A stretch of 64,000 nucleotides of DNA, taken from positions 3,970,001-4,034,000 of the forward strand of contig NZ_CP096016.1 of NCBI RefSeq assembly GCF_023650515.1. Direction: 5' to 3'. Each line of letters starts with the position of its first letter. Position 1 is the first letter of the stretch. This document shows, piece by piece, positions 53,143 through 63,156 of this stretch. The notes under the pieces were generated by a model. It saw nothing but the letters and a program-made list of their open reading frames with translations, searched no databases and was not told where the DNA came from. Source of the DNA: Alkalimarinus coralli. Lineage in GTDB: Bacteria > Pseudomonadota > Gammaproteobacteria > Pseudomonadales > Oleiphilaceae. Made by a program: the position numbers and the translations under genes.

Positions 53143-55227
53143 TTATGAAGATAAAAGCGAGATATCCGCAGCGCTTAAGAACAGCGATCTAAGCTGATTC
53201 AACAATGCCAGGCGATTGTTTTTCACTGCTTCGTCATCAGCCATTACCATGACATCGTCAAAGAAACGGTCAATGCTGGGTCTTAATGACGCGAGTGATT
53301 GCAATGCTTCGCCGTAGTTCCCTGCGGTGAATAGTGGGCTCACCTTCTCCGCTTGTTCAGCAATCGCCGCTGCCAACTCTTTCTCAGCATCAAGCTCTAA
53401 CAAGTCGTTGTTTAGCGTTGCTGCCAAGTCATTGGCGTGCACTTTACTGAGAATGTTGGATACGCGCTTGTTAGCGGCTGCGAGTGCGGCGGCTTCCGGT
53501 AGCTGGCGGAATTGGTTCACGGCTTTGATGCGCTGATCAAAATCCAGTGGACGGGTCGGCCTGCGGGCATGAACCGCCAGGAATACCTCGGCAGGAATAC
53601 CTTCTTCTTCATACCATGCACGGAAACGGTCAAGCATGTAATCGATAACGGTATCTTTAAGCTTCTCAACAGGCGCGGCTGCTGGCAGTTCGCTGTGCTG
53701 AGCAATAGACCAGTCGATACAGTCGGCAAGATCCAGTTTGAGCTCTTTTTCGACCATAATGCGCAATATACCCAACGATGCCCTTCTTAATGCGAATGGG
53801 TCTTTGGTTCCGGTTGGGGGTTGATTGATGCCAAAGATACCGACCAAAGAGTCGAGTTTATCGGCAATCGCAACTGCGCAGCCTGTTTTGGTCGAAGGGA
53901 GCTGGTCGCCCGCAAAACGAGGCATATACTGCTCGTTTAATGCGGTCGCAACTTCTTCTGGCTCACCATCGTGTTGGGCGTAATACATGCCCATAATGCC
54001 CTGAAGATCGGTAAATTCAAGCACCATTTCGGATACAAGGTCAGACTTCAATAGCAACCCTGCGCGCTTGGCAAGTTGCTCATCGCCGTCAATCGCGGTA
54101 GCAATTTTGCCTGCCAGCCCTGATGTGCGTTGAACTTTATCGTAGATTGAGCCAAGTTGTTTCTGAAATACAATCGGCTTAAGCAGCTCAACACGAGACT
54201 CAAGGCTTTGTTTTTTATCGGTTTCATAAAAGAACGCCGCATCGGCCAAACGAGGCCTGATAACGCGTTCGTTTCCAGAGACAACCTGTGCCGGGTCTTT
54301 ACTCTCAATATTACTGAGGGTAATAAAGTTTGGCAGCATGTTGCCTTTGTTATCCACGATGTGGAAGTACTTTTGATGCTCTTTCATTGAAGAAATCAGT
54401 GCTTCGGCGGGTACGTCCAGAAAGCGTTCTTCAAAACGGCCGATGAGTGGAACAGGCCACTCGTTAAGTGCGGTGACTTCATCGAGTAGCTCTTCATCAA
54501 TCACCGCTTGCCCGTTGACTGTTTCAGCAATCGCGGTAACGCTGGAGCGCACTTTTTCGCGGCGGGCCTCAAAGTCGGCAATCACGTAGCCTTTTTCAGA
54601 TAGTGTGGTTTCATACTCTGACGGTACATTGATGGTCAACATTTCGTTGCAGTGGAAACGGTGGCCACGGGTTTGGTTGCCCGCTTTGTGTCCTAAAATC
54701 TCACAGTCGATAACCGAAGAGCCAGACAGCATGATGACCCATTGCACAGGGCGTACGAACTCAACCCGACGGGCGCCCCAGCGCATGCGCTTTGGAATAG
54801 GCAGCTGTGCCAGAGATTTTGTCACTATTTCAGGTAGCAGTTCGGTTGTTTTTTGCCCTGCCTGAACTGAGCGATAGACCAACCATGCGCCTTTGTCGGT
54901 TTCCATGGTTTCGAGTTGCTCAACGGTGGCACCGCATGAACGAGCGAAACCCTCAAGTGCGCGAGTTGGGTTGCCATCTGCGTCGTACGCGGCTTTTGCA
55001 GCAGGGCCTCGCTTTTCGATATTGGTATCGGGTTGTGTATCACTCAGCTGATTAACACGAACGGCCAGGCGACGGGGAGCGGCAAATAACTCAACCGATG
55101 CAAACTCCAGGTTTGCCGCTTTTAGCCCCTGCTGGATGCCATCTGAAAAAGCGGTAGAGAGTTTTTTGAGGGCCTTGGGTGGTAACTCTTCGGTACCAAT
55201 TTCGACCAGAAAATCTTGTGCAGACAT
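53143..55227 (-). CDS. glyS: Glycyl-tRNA synthetase beta subunit
   Basis: The tRNA-binding subunit of the alpha2-beta2 glycyl-tRNA synthetase. [20 protein letters not shown] begins the protein and EHQKYFHIVDNKGNMLPNFI and PFALRRASLGILRI are diagnostic. 694 residues. TAATG overlap with glyQ. Confidence 0.97.
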   Translation of the reverse strand: MSAQDFLVEIGTEELPPKALKKLSTAFSDGIQQGLKAANLEFASVELFAAPRRLAVRVNQLSDTQPDTNIEKRGPAAKAAYDADGNPTRALEGFARSCGATVEQLETMETDKGAWLVYRSVQAGQKTTELLPEIVTKSLAQLPIPKRMRWGARRVEFVRPVQWVIMLSGSSVIDCEILGHKAGNQTRGHRFHCNEMLTINVPSEYETTLSEKGYVIADFEARREKVRSSVTAIAETVNGQAVIDEELLDEVTALNEWPVPLIGRFEERFLDVPAEALISSMKEHQKYFHIVDNKGNMLPNFITLSNIESKDPAQVVSGNERVIRPRLADAAFFYETDKKQSLESRVELLKPIVFQKQLGSIYDKVQRTSGLAGKIATAIDGDEQLAKRAGLLLKSDLVSEMVLEFTDLQGIMGMYYAQHDGEPEEVATALNEQYMPRFAGDQLPSTKTGCAVAIADKLDSLVGIFGINQPPTGTKDPFALRRASLGILRIMVEKELKLDLADCIDWSIAQHSELPAAAPVEKLKDTVIDYMLDRFRAWYEEEGIPAEVFLAVHARRPTRPLDFDQRIKAVNQFRQLPEAAALAAANKRVSNILSKVHANDLAATLNNDLLELDAEKELAAAIAEQAEKVSPLFTAGNYGEALQSLASLRPSIDRFFDDVMVMADDEAVKNNRLALLNQLRSLFLSAADISLLSS

Positions 55228-56183
55228 TAGTTGCTCTCCCCTTCTTTCAGGCTGGCTAATACTTCATTTCTTAATGCGTCCGGTGCTAAAGGGAACCCTA
55301 ACTCTTTACGACGATCAAAGTAGGACTGTGCAACGGCCCTTGAAAGACTGCGAACACGAAGAATAAAACGCTGCCGTTCGGTTACTGAAATTGCATGGCG
55401 TGCATCCAGCATGTTGAAGGTATGAGACGCTTTAAGTACCAGCTCGTAAGCAGGCAAAGGCAGGCCTTCACCAATTAAGCGCTGGCTTTCTCTCTCATAG
55501 GTATCGAAGTTGGTGAATAGTGACTCAACATCGGCCTGCTCGAAGTTATAGGTCGACATTTCAACTTCGTTCTGGTGGAACACATCCCCATAGGTGACAA
55601 CCCCTTCCGGGCCTTTTGCCCAGACCAGATCATAAACACTATCAACCCCTTGCAAGTACATGGCAATTCGTTCCAGCCCGTAGGTAATTTCACCGGTAAC
55701 GGGAAAACACTCAAGGCCGCCAACCTGTTGGAAGTAGGTAAACTGGGTCACTTCCATTCCGTTCAACCAGACTTCCCAGCCAAGGCCCCAGGCACCCAGC
55801 GTAGGGGACTCCCAGTTATCTTCTACAAAGCGGATATCGTGAACCAGCGGATCAATGCCCAGCATTTTAAGGGAGTTCAGGTAAAGCTCCTGAATATTGT
55901 CAGGAGAAGGCTTTAGAACAACCTGAAACTGGTAGTAGTGCTGCAGTCTGTTAGGGTTTTCACCGTAACGACCATCCGTAGGGCGGCGGCTTGGCTGAAC
56001 ATAGGCTGCATTCCAGGTCTCTGGGCCAATTGCACGTAAGAAAGTGGCCGGGTGGAAGGTGCCTGCACCCACCTCCATATCCAGTGGCTGAAGAACAACA
56101 CAGCCCTGCTCTGCCCAATATTGTTGGAGAGCGATAATCAGGCCCTGAAAGGTACTTGCATCGGGTTTGGTTTGACTAGTCAC
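55227..56183 (-). CDS. glyQ: Glycyl-tRNA synthetase alpha subunit
   Basis: The catalytic subunit. [39 protein letters not shown] and [20 protein letters not shown]-type motifs are all present. 318 residues. Its stop overlaps the glyS start by one base, so both subunits are produced together. The gene order glyQ-glyS near gyrB is as in Pseudomonas. Confidence 0.97.
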   Translation of the reverse strand: MTSQTKPDASTFQGLIIALQQYWAEQGCVVLQPLDMEVGAGTFHPATFLRAIGPETWNAAYVQPSRRPTDGRYGENPNRLQHYYQFQVVLKPSPDNIQELYLNSLKMLGIDPLVHDIRFVEDNWESPTLGAWGLGWEVWLNGMEVTQFTYFQQVGGLECFPVTGEITYGLERIAMYLQGVDSVYDLVWAKGPEGVVTYGDVFHQNEVEMSTYNFEQADVESLFTNFDTYERESQRLIGEGLPLPAYELVLKASHTFNMLDARHAISVTERQRFILRVRSLSRAVAQSYFDRRKELGFPLAPDALRNEVLASLKEGESN

Positions 56184-56412
56184 GAAAAGTTCACCAGTTC
56201 GGTTATTGTATGAATTCTGTTGCCGTTAACGGTGTTCTGCCAGCGCTAACGGTGCTTACACTAATAAAACCTGCCATTATAGCGCGCTGTAAGGTTTTTA
56301 TGCACGTCTTCAGGGCCATAAATGAGCCAACAATTTACCCAATTGTTGGGCCTGTTGGCACTTTGGGGGAGGTTGTCAGCTCATTTAAAATAGCGATGGC
56401 TTGGGGCGGTGT

Positions 56413-56853
56413 TTATTGGCTGATATATTTCAAGATTTCAACCACTTGCTGAGGGGTTTCAGTTACCGCCATTGCGGCACCGTCAATCTCTTTTAGTGGA
56501 TGGGTTAAAGCGGGGTCATGCATAACAATCAGTGGTATACCAAGACCGATGGCTATGCCCGCATCAAAAGCGGCATTCCACTGTTTGTATTTTTCGCCAA
56601 ACCGGACGACAACAACATCTGAGCGTTGAATCAGGGTGTTGGTGCGAATCGCATTGATTTTAGCGGCCTTGTGATCTTTCCAGAATGGCTTTTCTTCTTC
56701 ACCGAGAATCTTAACACCCACTTCATCGCTGGACTCATGGTGAGTGACAGGGCTGTAGATATTAATATCCAGGCCTGCCGCTTCAATGCCAGATTCAATT
56801 TGCTCGCGCCAATCACTGTGTATTTCGCCAGAGAGGTAGATGCTGTATTCCAT
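56413..56853 (-). CDS. YtoQ family protein (nucleoside deoxyribosyltransferase-like fold)
   Basis: 146 residues: MEYSIYLSGEIHSDWREQI, VTHHESSDEVG, RSDVVVVRFGEKYKQWNAAFDAG. The pattern is that of YtoQ and related nucleoside 2-deoxyribosyltransferase-like proteins. An ATG at 56883 is open, but GGAG precedes the ATG at 56853. Cellular role unknown. Confidence 0.8.
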   Translation of the reverse strand: MEYSIYLSGEIHSDWREQIESGIEAAGLDINIYSPVTHHESSDEVGVKILGEEEKPFWKDHKAAKINAIRTNTLIQRSDVVVVRFGEKYKQWNAAFDAGIAIGLGIPLIVMHDPALTHPLKEIDGAAMAVTETPQQVVEILKYISQ

Positions 56854-56944
56854 GATTACTCCTTCTAAAAGTGTCTTAGTCAATATGGTGCAACATTCTA
56901 CCTGATATTGCGGCCAAATCAGACAGGGCTAACAATTTGTGCAC

Positions 56945-57325
56945 TTAACTCTCTTTTTGCATCAACGAATATAAACTCTCGACGATCACGCCTAACTCCC
57001 GATCCAGGTCTTCGGTGCTTCGACTGGCTTCTTGAAGCTGTAAAGAGGTGTGGTTTGCCAGTTCCATGAGTTTCTTCTCCTGGTCATCCTCCAGACCCAG
57101 CCCAAAGAGCATGCTTTCCAGGCTATTGATCATCCCCTCCATGATTGATTGTGATGTGCTTTGGTGGTGGTTAAGCTTTTCACTGGTTTTCTTGGTCTGC
57201 TCTTCTGCAATACGAATGATTTTGCCAAGCAGGTGTCTACGCTGTTGAGATGCAGAAAACTGTGCTGCAAGTGTGACTAAGTGGCCATCTGCAATATCCA
57301 TTAGTACAGCCAAATGATCTTTCAA
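56945..57325 (-). CDS. Small coiled-coil protein linked to a two-component module
   Basis: 126 residues, mainly helical and polar, with a probable coiled coil at about 28-110. No known domain recognised. It starts 19 bases after the response regulator stop and probably shares its operon, so it may be an adaptor or Hpt-like helper; it lacks an obvious phosphorylatable histidine motif of the HxxKG type. Confidence 0.65.
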   Translation of the reverse strand: MKDHLAVLMDIADGHLVTLAAQFSASQQRRHLLGKIIRIAEEQTKKTSEKLNHHQSTSQSIMEGMINSLESMLFGLGLEDDQEKKLMELANHTSLQLQEASRSTEDLDRELGVIVESLYSLMQKES

Positions 57326-57344
57326 TCGTCCACAGCGGTTTTCA

Positions 57345-58076
57345 TCATGCCAGTGGCATATTTTTTATCAGCAGGGTGACATGCTCATTGCGAATGATCG
57401 TGCGTATGCCAATGCTGACCATGCGTTCGCTGCTTTTTGATACTTGCTCTAGCATTTTTGCTTCAATTGAGTCTGGGGTACAACCGATAAAATGGGTCGC
57501 TTCGGAGATCACCATAACAGACGTGCTCAGGGAAAACTCTTTCGCTATTGACTGTATTGCCTCACCCACCGCTTGTGGCGTGGTAATAAGCTGCACATTT
57601 TTTACAAACTGCACTATCTGACCCAATTCGCTGCTGGTCGTCATGGCCTCCATTGCGATTCGCATGGCTTCTGAGGCATCCGTCTGCGCGGTTTTAACGC
57701 TTTGCTGGCGTTGCAGGCAGGAGGTTATTTTCTTATACAGGGTCTCAGCTTCGACCGGTTTGGTTAAATAGTCATCTGCCCCTGCCTCAAACCCTTCAAG
57801 CCTTTGTTCAACACCGACCAAGGCAGAAATAAAGATGATCGGCAGGTGTTCGGTTTCTTTTTGGGTTCGCAGTTGCACACAGACTTCGTAGCCACTCAAT
57901 CCTGGCATAGTGATATCGAGCAAAATCAGATCAGGGACTTGTTCGTTGACTTGGGCAAGACAAGCTTCTCCCGAGTCAGCCTCGACAACTTCATAGTCAT
58001 CCTCTAGCAGCATTTTGAGCAACAGCCGGTTGTCGGCGGCATCATCCACTACCAAAATACGTGCTTGTTGATTCAT
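57345..58076 (-). CDS. Response regulator with REC domain and unclassified output
   Basis: 243 residues. The REC domain (about 6-122) has LVVDDAADNRLLL, the phospho-acceptor Asp in LILLDITMPGLSGYEV and the Lys in DYLTKPVEAE. The C-terminal 120 residues are not a recognised DNA-binding or enzymatic output. The frame is open to 58250 but AGGAG precedes the ATG at 58076. It is 13 bases after the hybrid kinase gene. Confidence 0.85.
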   Translation of the reverse strand: MNQQARILVVDDAADNRLLLKMLLEDDYEVVEADSGEACLAQVNEQVPDLILLDITMPGLSGYEVCVQLRTQKETEHLPIIFISALVGVEQRLEGFEAGADDYLTKPVEAETLYKKITSCLQRQQSVKTAQTDASEAMRIAMEAMTTSSELGQIVQFVKNVQLITTPQAVGEAIQSIAKEFSLSTSVMVISEATHFIGCTPDSIEAKMLEQVSKSSERMVSIGIRTIIRNEHVTLLIKNMPLA

Positions 58077-58089
58077 TATGGCCTTTCTC

Positions 58090-61000
58090 CTAGTTTGTTT
58101 CGTGCTGCGACAGGCACTCTTTAAGTGATTCAAATGCCTGACTGAGTTGCATGCTGAGTGCATCAAAGCGAGATAAGTTTGCGTCCTGCGCTGCTGCTTC
58201 CAGCTCACCTGCGATTTGTTGTAATTGCAGTGCGCTAATGTTGGCTGCACTTCCCTTTATGGTATGGGCTAGAACCCGGACTTTTTCACTGTCTTTTTCT
58301 TTAACGTTCTGATGTAACTCTAGCACTCTATTTGAGGTATCACTGAGAAAAAGGCTGAGTAATTTATCGAGTCGTTTCTCTTTCCCGCCAACTCGCTTTA
58401 GCGCAGAGGTTCTATCCCATACCTCCCTCTCTGAAGTCTCTTGATGAGCCTGTTCATCCGGCTGATGCCCGGTATCTGACAGTGATGTTGTTGCATCTCC
58501 GGCGTGTGTTGCGGGCAATTCTTCTTCAGCTGGCCTGACTAACCACTTCTCCATCATCGAATAGAGGTCATCGGGCTCAACCGGCTTACTGAGGTAATCG
58601 CTCATGCCCGCGCTGAGGCACTTCTCTTTGTCGCCTTTCATTGCATTGGCTGTCATGGCGATAATGGGGATAGATTGATTTCGCTCTCCCGCTTTTCCAG
58701 CCCTGATATTTTGACTTGCTTCGTAACCGTCCATTTCTGGCATCTGGCAATCCATCAATACCAGTGTGTATGGGTTCTCTTCGGGGGCATCGTTCAGTGA
58801 ATACAGTGCTTCTATGCCGTCACCCGCAACATCCGCAGTAAGGCCGATATTATCCAGCACACCTAACGCGACCTGTTGATTCACATGATTGTCTTCGACC
58901 AGTAACAGACGGGTGTTGCTTGGCCACTTAATCTGGTCGGACTCCTTGCCTGATGTTGTTGATGCCTGACAGTCACCGGTAGCATCCAAGTATTGCTGGA
59001 CGATTTGGGATTTTGGGGGCTGATTTGAATATATGTCGCCTGTCGCAACAGTGAGGGCATTAAACAGGTCTGAGGTCGTGGTTGGTTTTGGGAAGCTGGC
59101 GCAGAACCCCAGATTAGCAAAGTACTGAGTGTCGCCTCTGTGGCCCATTGATGTCATCATCACGAGCTTTATCGCATCAAAGCAAGTGTTGCTGCGTATC
59201 GCTTTTCCCAGTGCCTTGCCGCTCATTTCCGGCATCTGCATATCTATCAATGCAATATCAATTTTGTGTTGGCCTGGTTGCTGGTATTGCTTATTCAGGT
59301 AGTCTAAAGCGGCCTTCCCACTCTCTGCTGAAACCACATTGGCTCCCCAGTGCTTCAGTTGCTCAACCAGCACATTCCGGTTGCTATTATTGTCATCAAC
59401 CACCAGGATATTCAGGTTTGTTATATCGGTGGGTGGCTTGACCACTACAGAGTGTTCGCTGGTCTCGAAGGTGAGCGTGAATTCAAAATGGGAGCCTTTG
59501 CCCGGTTGACTGGAAACAGAGATACTTCCACCCATTAGCTCGCAGAGCTTTTTAACGATCGATAGACCCAGACCTGTACCGCCATACTTTCGGGTTGTCG
59601 AGGCATCGACCTGGGTGAATGGGTCGAACAGTGTTGCCCGTTTGTTGGCAGGGATACCTATCCCTGTATCTTGAATCGAACAATAAAAAGTAGCTTTGTT
59701 GCTGGCAGTTTCTTTGATGCCTGCTGCGATAATAACCTCGCCTGACTCTGTAAATTTAATCGCATTGCCTACGATATTGGTGAGAATTTGCCGCAAGCGC
59801 CCCGGGTCGCCCTTGATAGATGATTGGTCGATATTGGTGATATCCAGAACCAGTTCGATATTTTTTTCCTGAGCCTTTAAAGCCATGGCTTCTGCGAAGT
59901 CTCCAAGTAATGCTCGCAAGTTGAAGTCCATAAGCTCCAGTTCAATTTTGCCCGCATCAACCTTTGAGAAATCCAATATATCATTAATAAGGGCAAGCAA
60001 GGATTGGGCGCTGGATTGCGCAAGTAAAACCTTGTGGCGTTGTTTATCTGACAGGTCGCTATTGATCAGTAGCCCAAGCATACCCAGAACCCCATTCATC
60101 GGGGTTCGAATTTCATGACTCATACTGGCCAGGAATTCGCCCTTTGCCTCAACGGCAGCTTCCGCCGCGTTTTTTGCTTCTAACAGTGTTGCCTGGGTCT
60201 CTTTCCGCTTGGTGATATCGGTACGAATGGCGATATAACTCTGCGGTTTATCATGTTGTCCCATAAAAGGGACGATTGTTGAGTCGACCCAATACAAATC
60301 GCCCTGTTTAGACTTGTTGCATATCTCTCCATGCCATACTTGGCCGCGGGTAATGGTGTCGTAAATATCTTTGAAAAAGTCGTTGTCGTGAAAACCTGAA
60401 TTCACAACCTGATGGGTTTGGCCAATTAACTCATCAACTGAGTAGCCACTTATTTTGGCAAAGTTCTCATTGGCATAGGTAATGATGCCATCTACATCTG
60501 TGATCGTAACGATTGCATGTTGATCAAGCGCAAATCGTTGATCGGCAAGATTAGCCAGCGCCTGCTGAGACTCTTGGTGGCTCTTTTCCAGTTCCTGCTC
60601 ATGCAGCTTGCGCATGGTTAGCATATGATTGAAGGCTTCAGCCAAGCGACCTATTTCGTTATTGACACCCACCTCTACCTGTTGCTCTTTTTCGCCTTCT
60701 GCAACGGCCATACTGGCCTTGGCAAGCTTTGTGATGGGGCGGGTAATCCGGCGTGACTGGTATATGGCGATGATAATGACCACCAAACCTGTCAAAAACA
60801 CCAGTAGTGTGACCACTTGTCCGAGCCAGCGCGCATCAGAGAGTGCAATATCCTGGTTTACCTCGCTGATCAATAGCCATTGGGTGTTGGCAATATTGAC
60901 GGTATTGCGCAGCCCAATGACGTGTTTACCACCGGCTCCTAAATAGCTGAATGCACTGCCTTCGGGCGCGCTGACCGATATGCTCTCTTGAGACTGGTTT

Positions 61001-61839
61001 TGACTGGAATCCTTGTTGCGCCATGCTTGGTATTGAATACTGGCGATGGACTTGGTTAAGACCTCGGCCTGGTTATTGGAGATAGGGGTTCTGAGCAGCC
61101 CATCTTGGCCAACAAGGTAGTGCTTAACGTTGCTGGATGTCTCGTTATGAAGTAACTCAAAAATCTGGTTAAGCTTTATTTGAATAGCAAACACCCCAAT
61201 AGTCTGACCAGATTCATTCTTCATTGGGGCCGTCAGGAAGCCACTAATTGCGTTATTTGATGGCAAGTAGTGCTCCAGATCCGAAAACTGCGCCTGCCCT
61301 GATATTAGCGATTTTTTGACGCTTTTCGCGAATAGTGTATTGCCGAGTGGGCCACTAAACAGGTTACCGCCCAAGTCCGACTCTTTGGCGACGGTGTAGA
61401 GTATGTTGCCCTCTGAATCGATTAAAAACAGATCATAAATATAGTTATAGTGTTCGCTCAGGTTGATTAACTCGTTACGGCTGCTTTCAACTAAACTCAG
61501 CCAGTCATTACTTTTTACATAACGGTGCGGAAGCTGGCCACTCTGCCTTAGCCCCTCTGTAAGTCGCTCCAATAGTTCCGTATTGTCGTTATTCTCTGCA
61601 TGAGTGTGCAGGTCTGCAAAACGGTAAGAGAACCAGGTCTGAATGAAACTGACGTTAAGCTTTGCCGATAACTCCAGTTCTTCTGATGCGGCTTGGGTCA
61701 GGCTGGAGTTTGCCTGTTGATAACTAATCCACGCGACCAGTGCTAACGGCAGCAGTGACAGTAACAGGAACCAGAATGTTAACTGATTGCCAAGGGATGT
61801 TGATTTGGACTTTGCGGTACTCATTGCGACATGCTTCAT
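58090..61839 (-). CDS. Hybrid sensor histidine kinase (dCACHE-HAMP-PAS-HisKA-HATPase-REC-REC-Hpt)
   Basis: 1249 residues. Two membrane helices (about 20-40 and 338-358) enclose a periplasmic Cache-type domain; HAMP follows, then PAS (DGIITYANENFAKISGYSVDELIGQ), HisKA (FLASMSHEIRTPMNGVLGML), HATPase (GNAIKFTESG, DTGIGIP, GGTGLGLSIVKKL), a first REC (LVVDDNNSNRNVL, LIDMQMPEMSG), a second REC (LLLVEDNHVNQQVA, LMDCQMPEMDG), and a C-terminal Hpt (AHTIKGSAANI). Signals from outside the cell should pass through the phosphorelay to the adjacent response regulator. The ligand is unknown. An alternative ATG lies five codons later. Confidence 0.92.
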   Translation of the reverse strand: MKHVAMSTAKSKSTSLGNQLTFWFLLLSLLPLALVAWISYQQANSSLTQAASEELELSAKLNVSFIQTWFSYRFADLHTHAENNDNTELLERLTEGLRQSGQLPHRYVKSNDWLSLVESSRNELINLSEHYNYIYDLFLIDSEGNILYTVAKESDLGGNLFSGPLGNTLFAKSVKKSLISGQAQFSDLEHYLPSNNAISGFLTAPMKNESGQTIGVFAIQIKLNQIFELLHNETSSNVKHYLVGQDGLLRTPISNNQAEVLTKSIASIQYQAWRNKDSSQNQSQESISVSAPEGSAFSYLGAGGKHVIGLRNTVNIANTQWLLISEVNQDIALSDARWLGQVVTLLVFLTGLVVIIIAIYQSRRITRPITKLAKASMAVAEGEKEQQVEVGVNNEIGRLAEAFNHMLTMRKLHEQELEKSHQESQQALANLADQRFALDQHAIVTITDVDGIITYANENFAKISGYSVDELIGQTHQVVNSGFHDNDFFKDIYDTITRGQVWHGEICNKSKQGDLYWVDSTIVPFMGQHDKPQSYIAIRTDITKRKETQATLLEAKNAAEAAVEAKGEFLASMSHEIRTPMNGVLGMLGLLINSDLSDKQRHKVLLAQSSAQSLLALINDILDFSKVDAGKIELELMDFNLRALLGDFAEAMALKAQEKNIELVLDITNIDQSSIKGDPGRLRQILTNIVGNAIKFTESGEVIIAAGIKETASNKATFYCSIQDTGIGIPANKRATLFDPFTQVDASTTRKYGGTGLGLSIVKKLCELMGGSISVSSQPGKGSHFEFTLTFETSEHSVVVKPPTDITNLNILVVDDNNSNRNVLVEQLKHWGANVVSAESGKAALDYLNKQYQQPGQHKIDIALIDMQMPEMSGKALGKAIRSNTCFDAIKLVMMTSMGHRGDTQYFANLGFCASFPKPTTTSDLFNALTVATGDIYSNQPPKSQIVQQYLDATGDCQASTTSGKESDQIKWPSNTRLLLVEDNHVNQQVALGVLDNIGLTADVAGDGIEALYSLNDAPEENPYTLVLMDCQMPEMDGYEASQNIRAGKAGERNQSIPIIAMTANAMKGDKEKCLSAGMSDYLSKPVEPDDLYSMMEKWLVRPAEEELPATHAGDATTSLSDTGHQPDEQAHQETSEREVWDRTSALKRVGGKEKRLDKLLSLFLSDTSNRVLELHQNVKEKDSEKVRVLAHTIKGSAANISALQLQQIAGELEAAAQDANLSRFDALSMQLSQAFESLKECLSQHETN

Positions 61840-62119
61840 TGCTAAAATGTGAGATGACTCTGCTATGTTTAGCTCTATTATATGGGTTGAGTTCTGGTGC
61901 CTAACCCTGGTGAATTGGCTTCTTGATAAGCGAGAACAGTGCTTATTAAGACTAGCTTATACTGAGTTTGTTTCAATAATTGGTTCGAAAAATATCTCTT
62001 TAAATGCCTGAGTGTCAGGCTATTTTTAATTGGTTGGTTACGCTAAGCTTTGCGCAACGGTGTGGTTTAGGCAAATTATCTGGGTAGTTAAGATAAACTA
62101 TTGATTGTAGAGGCTCGTT
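61840..62119. other. Divergent promoter region between the hybrid kinase and acyltransferase genes
   Basis: 280 bases, AT-rich near the kinase start. GAGG (62110-62113) serves the TTG-started acyltransferase. No further element recognised. Confidence 0.4.
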
Positions 62120-63019
62120 TTGAATAAGGCGCGGTGGGTTATTTTCGCCATTAAATTAATGGCACGTATGAGGTTGAGAACGGCCCAAAAAGTGGGCGGT
62201 TTTTTAGGGCGACTGCTCTGGTTGTTAAAGTTGGACCCTGTACGAGTAAGCGATATTAATCTTAAGCTTTGTTATCCAGAGCTCTCTGAGAGAGAGCGAG
62301 AAACGCTACTCAAAAGAAGTCTTCAGGAGACCTGCAAAACGGCGATTGAGGTAGGCATGGCATGGGAGTGGCCGGTCGAAAAATGTCTTGAAATGATCAG
62401 GGAAGTTGAAGGGACGTCGCTAATTGATGAAGCGATTGAACAAGAAAAAGGTATTCTGTTGCTGGCCCCACACCTGGGGAACTGGGAGCTGGCAGGGTTA
62501 TATTTTTCTTCAATGTTTAATATGGCTGCGCTCTATCGCCCTCCCAAGGTAAAAGAGCTTGAAGAGTATATGTCAAAGGTGCGAGGGCGAGTCGGTTCCG
62601 AGCTGGTTCCAACAGACAAGCGTGGTGTGTTACGGTTATTTAAAATATTACGTTCCGGTGGGGTAGTCGGTATTCTGCCAGATCAGGAGCCCCCTTTTAG
62701 CGGCGGTGAGTTTGCGCCATTTTTTGGCGTTGAAGCCAACACCATGAAACTGGTCTCCAAGCTGGTTGAAAAAACCGGGGCGACAGTGCTGTGCACTTAT
62801 GCTCAGCGGTTGCCAAATGGTGATGGTTTTAAAATAGTGATTAAAGAGGCGGATAATGAGATCGCCTCCGATGACCTGATTACCTCAATATCAGCACTTA
62901 ATCGTAGTGTTGAATCTTGTGTGCGAGACATCCCGGAACAGTATCAGTGGGAATATAAACGCTTTAAGCGTCGCCGTCCTGGCGAAAATCATCATTATGA
63001 TAAAGGTCGAGTTTGGTAG
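62120..63019 (+). CDS. Lipid A / lysophospholipid acyltransferase, LpxL superfamily (PA0011-like)
   Basis: 299 residues with the catalytic HX4E motif in APHLGNWELAG (His118, Glu123), LPDQEPPFSGGEFAPFFG and the ending YKRFKRRRPGENHHY. It starts with TTG preceded by GAGG; no ATG is available before the conserved region. In Pseudomonas an acyltransferase of this family (PA0011) also follows glyQS, so it is probably the positional ortholog. It is a distant paralog of the gene at 52111-53025. Confidence 0.85.
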   Translation: MNKARWVIFAIKLMARMRLRTAQKVGGFLGRLLWLLKLDPVRVSDINLKLCYPELSERERETLLKRSLQETCKTAIEVGMAWEWPVEKCLEMIREVEGTSLIDEAIEQEKGILLLAPHLGNWELAGLYFSSMFNMAALYRPPKVKELEEYMSKVRGRVGSELVPTDKRGVLRLFKILRSGGVVGILPDQEPPFSGGEFAPFFGVEANTMKLVSKLVEKTGATVLCTYAQRLPNGDGFKIVIKEADNEIASDDLITSISALNRSVESCVRDIPEQYQWEYKRFKRRRPGENHHYDKGRVW

Positions 63020-63156
63020 TTTTGAAAAATACACTAAACTGTTATTAACTCTCGGTTAGAAATTGGCAGGAAGTCTCTCTATTTGGGTCAGGCTGAAAAG
63101 CATCCTGCACTTTTCTACCCTCTTTTTGACTAATCAAGCGTGTGATGTGACTCGTT

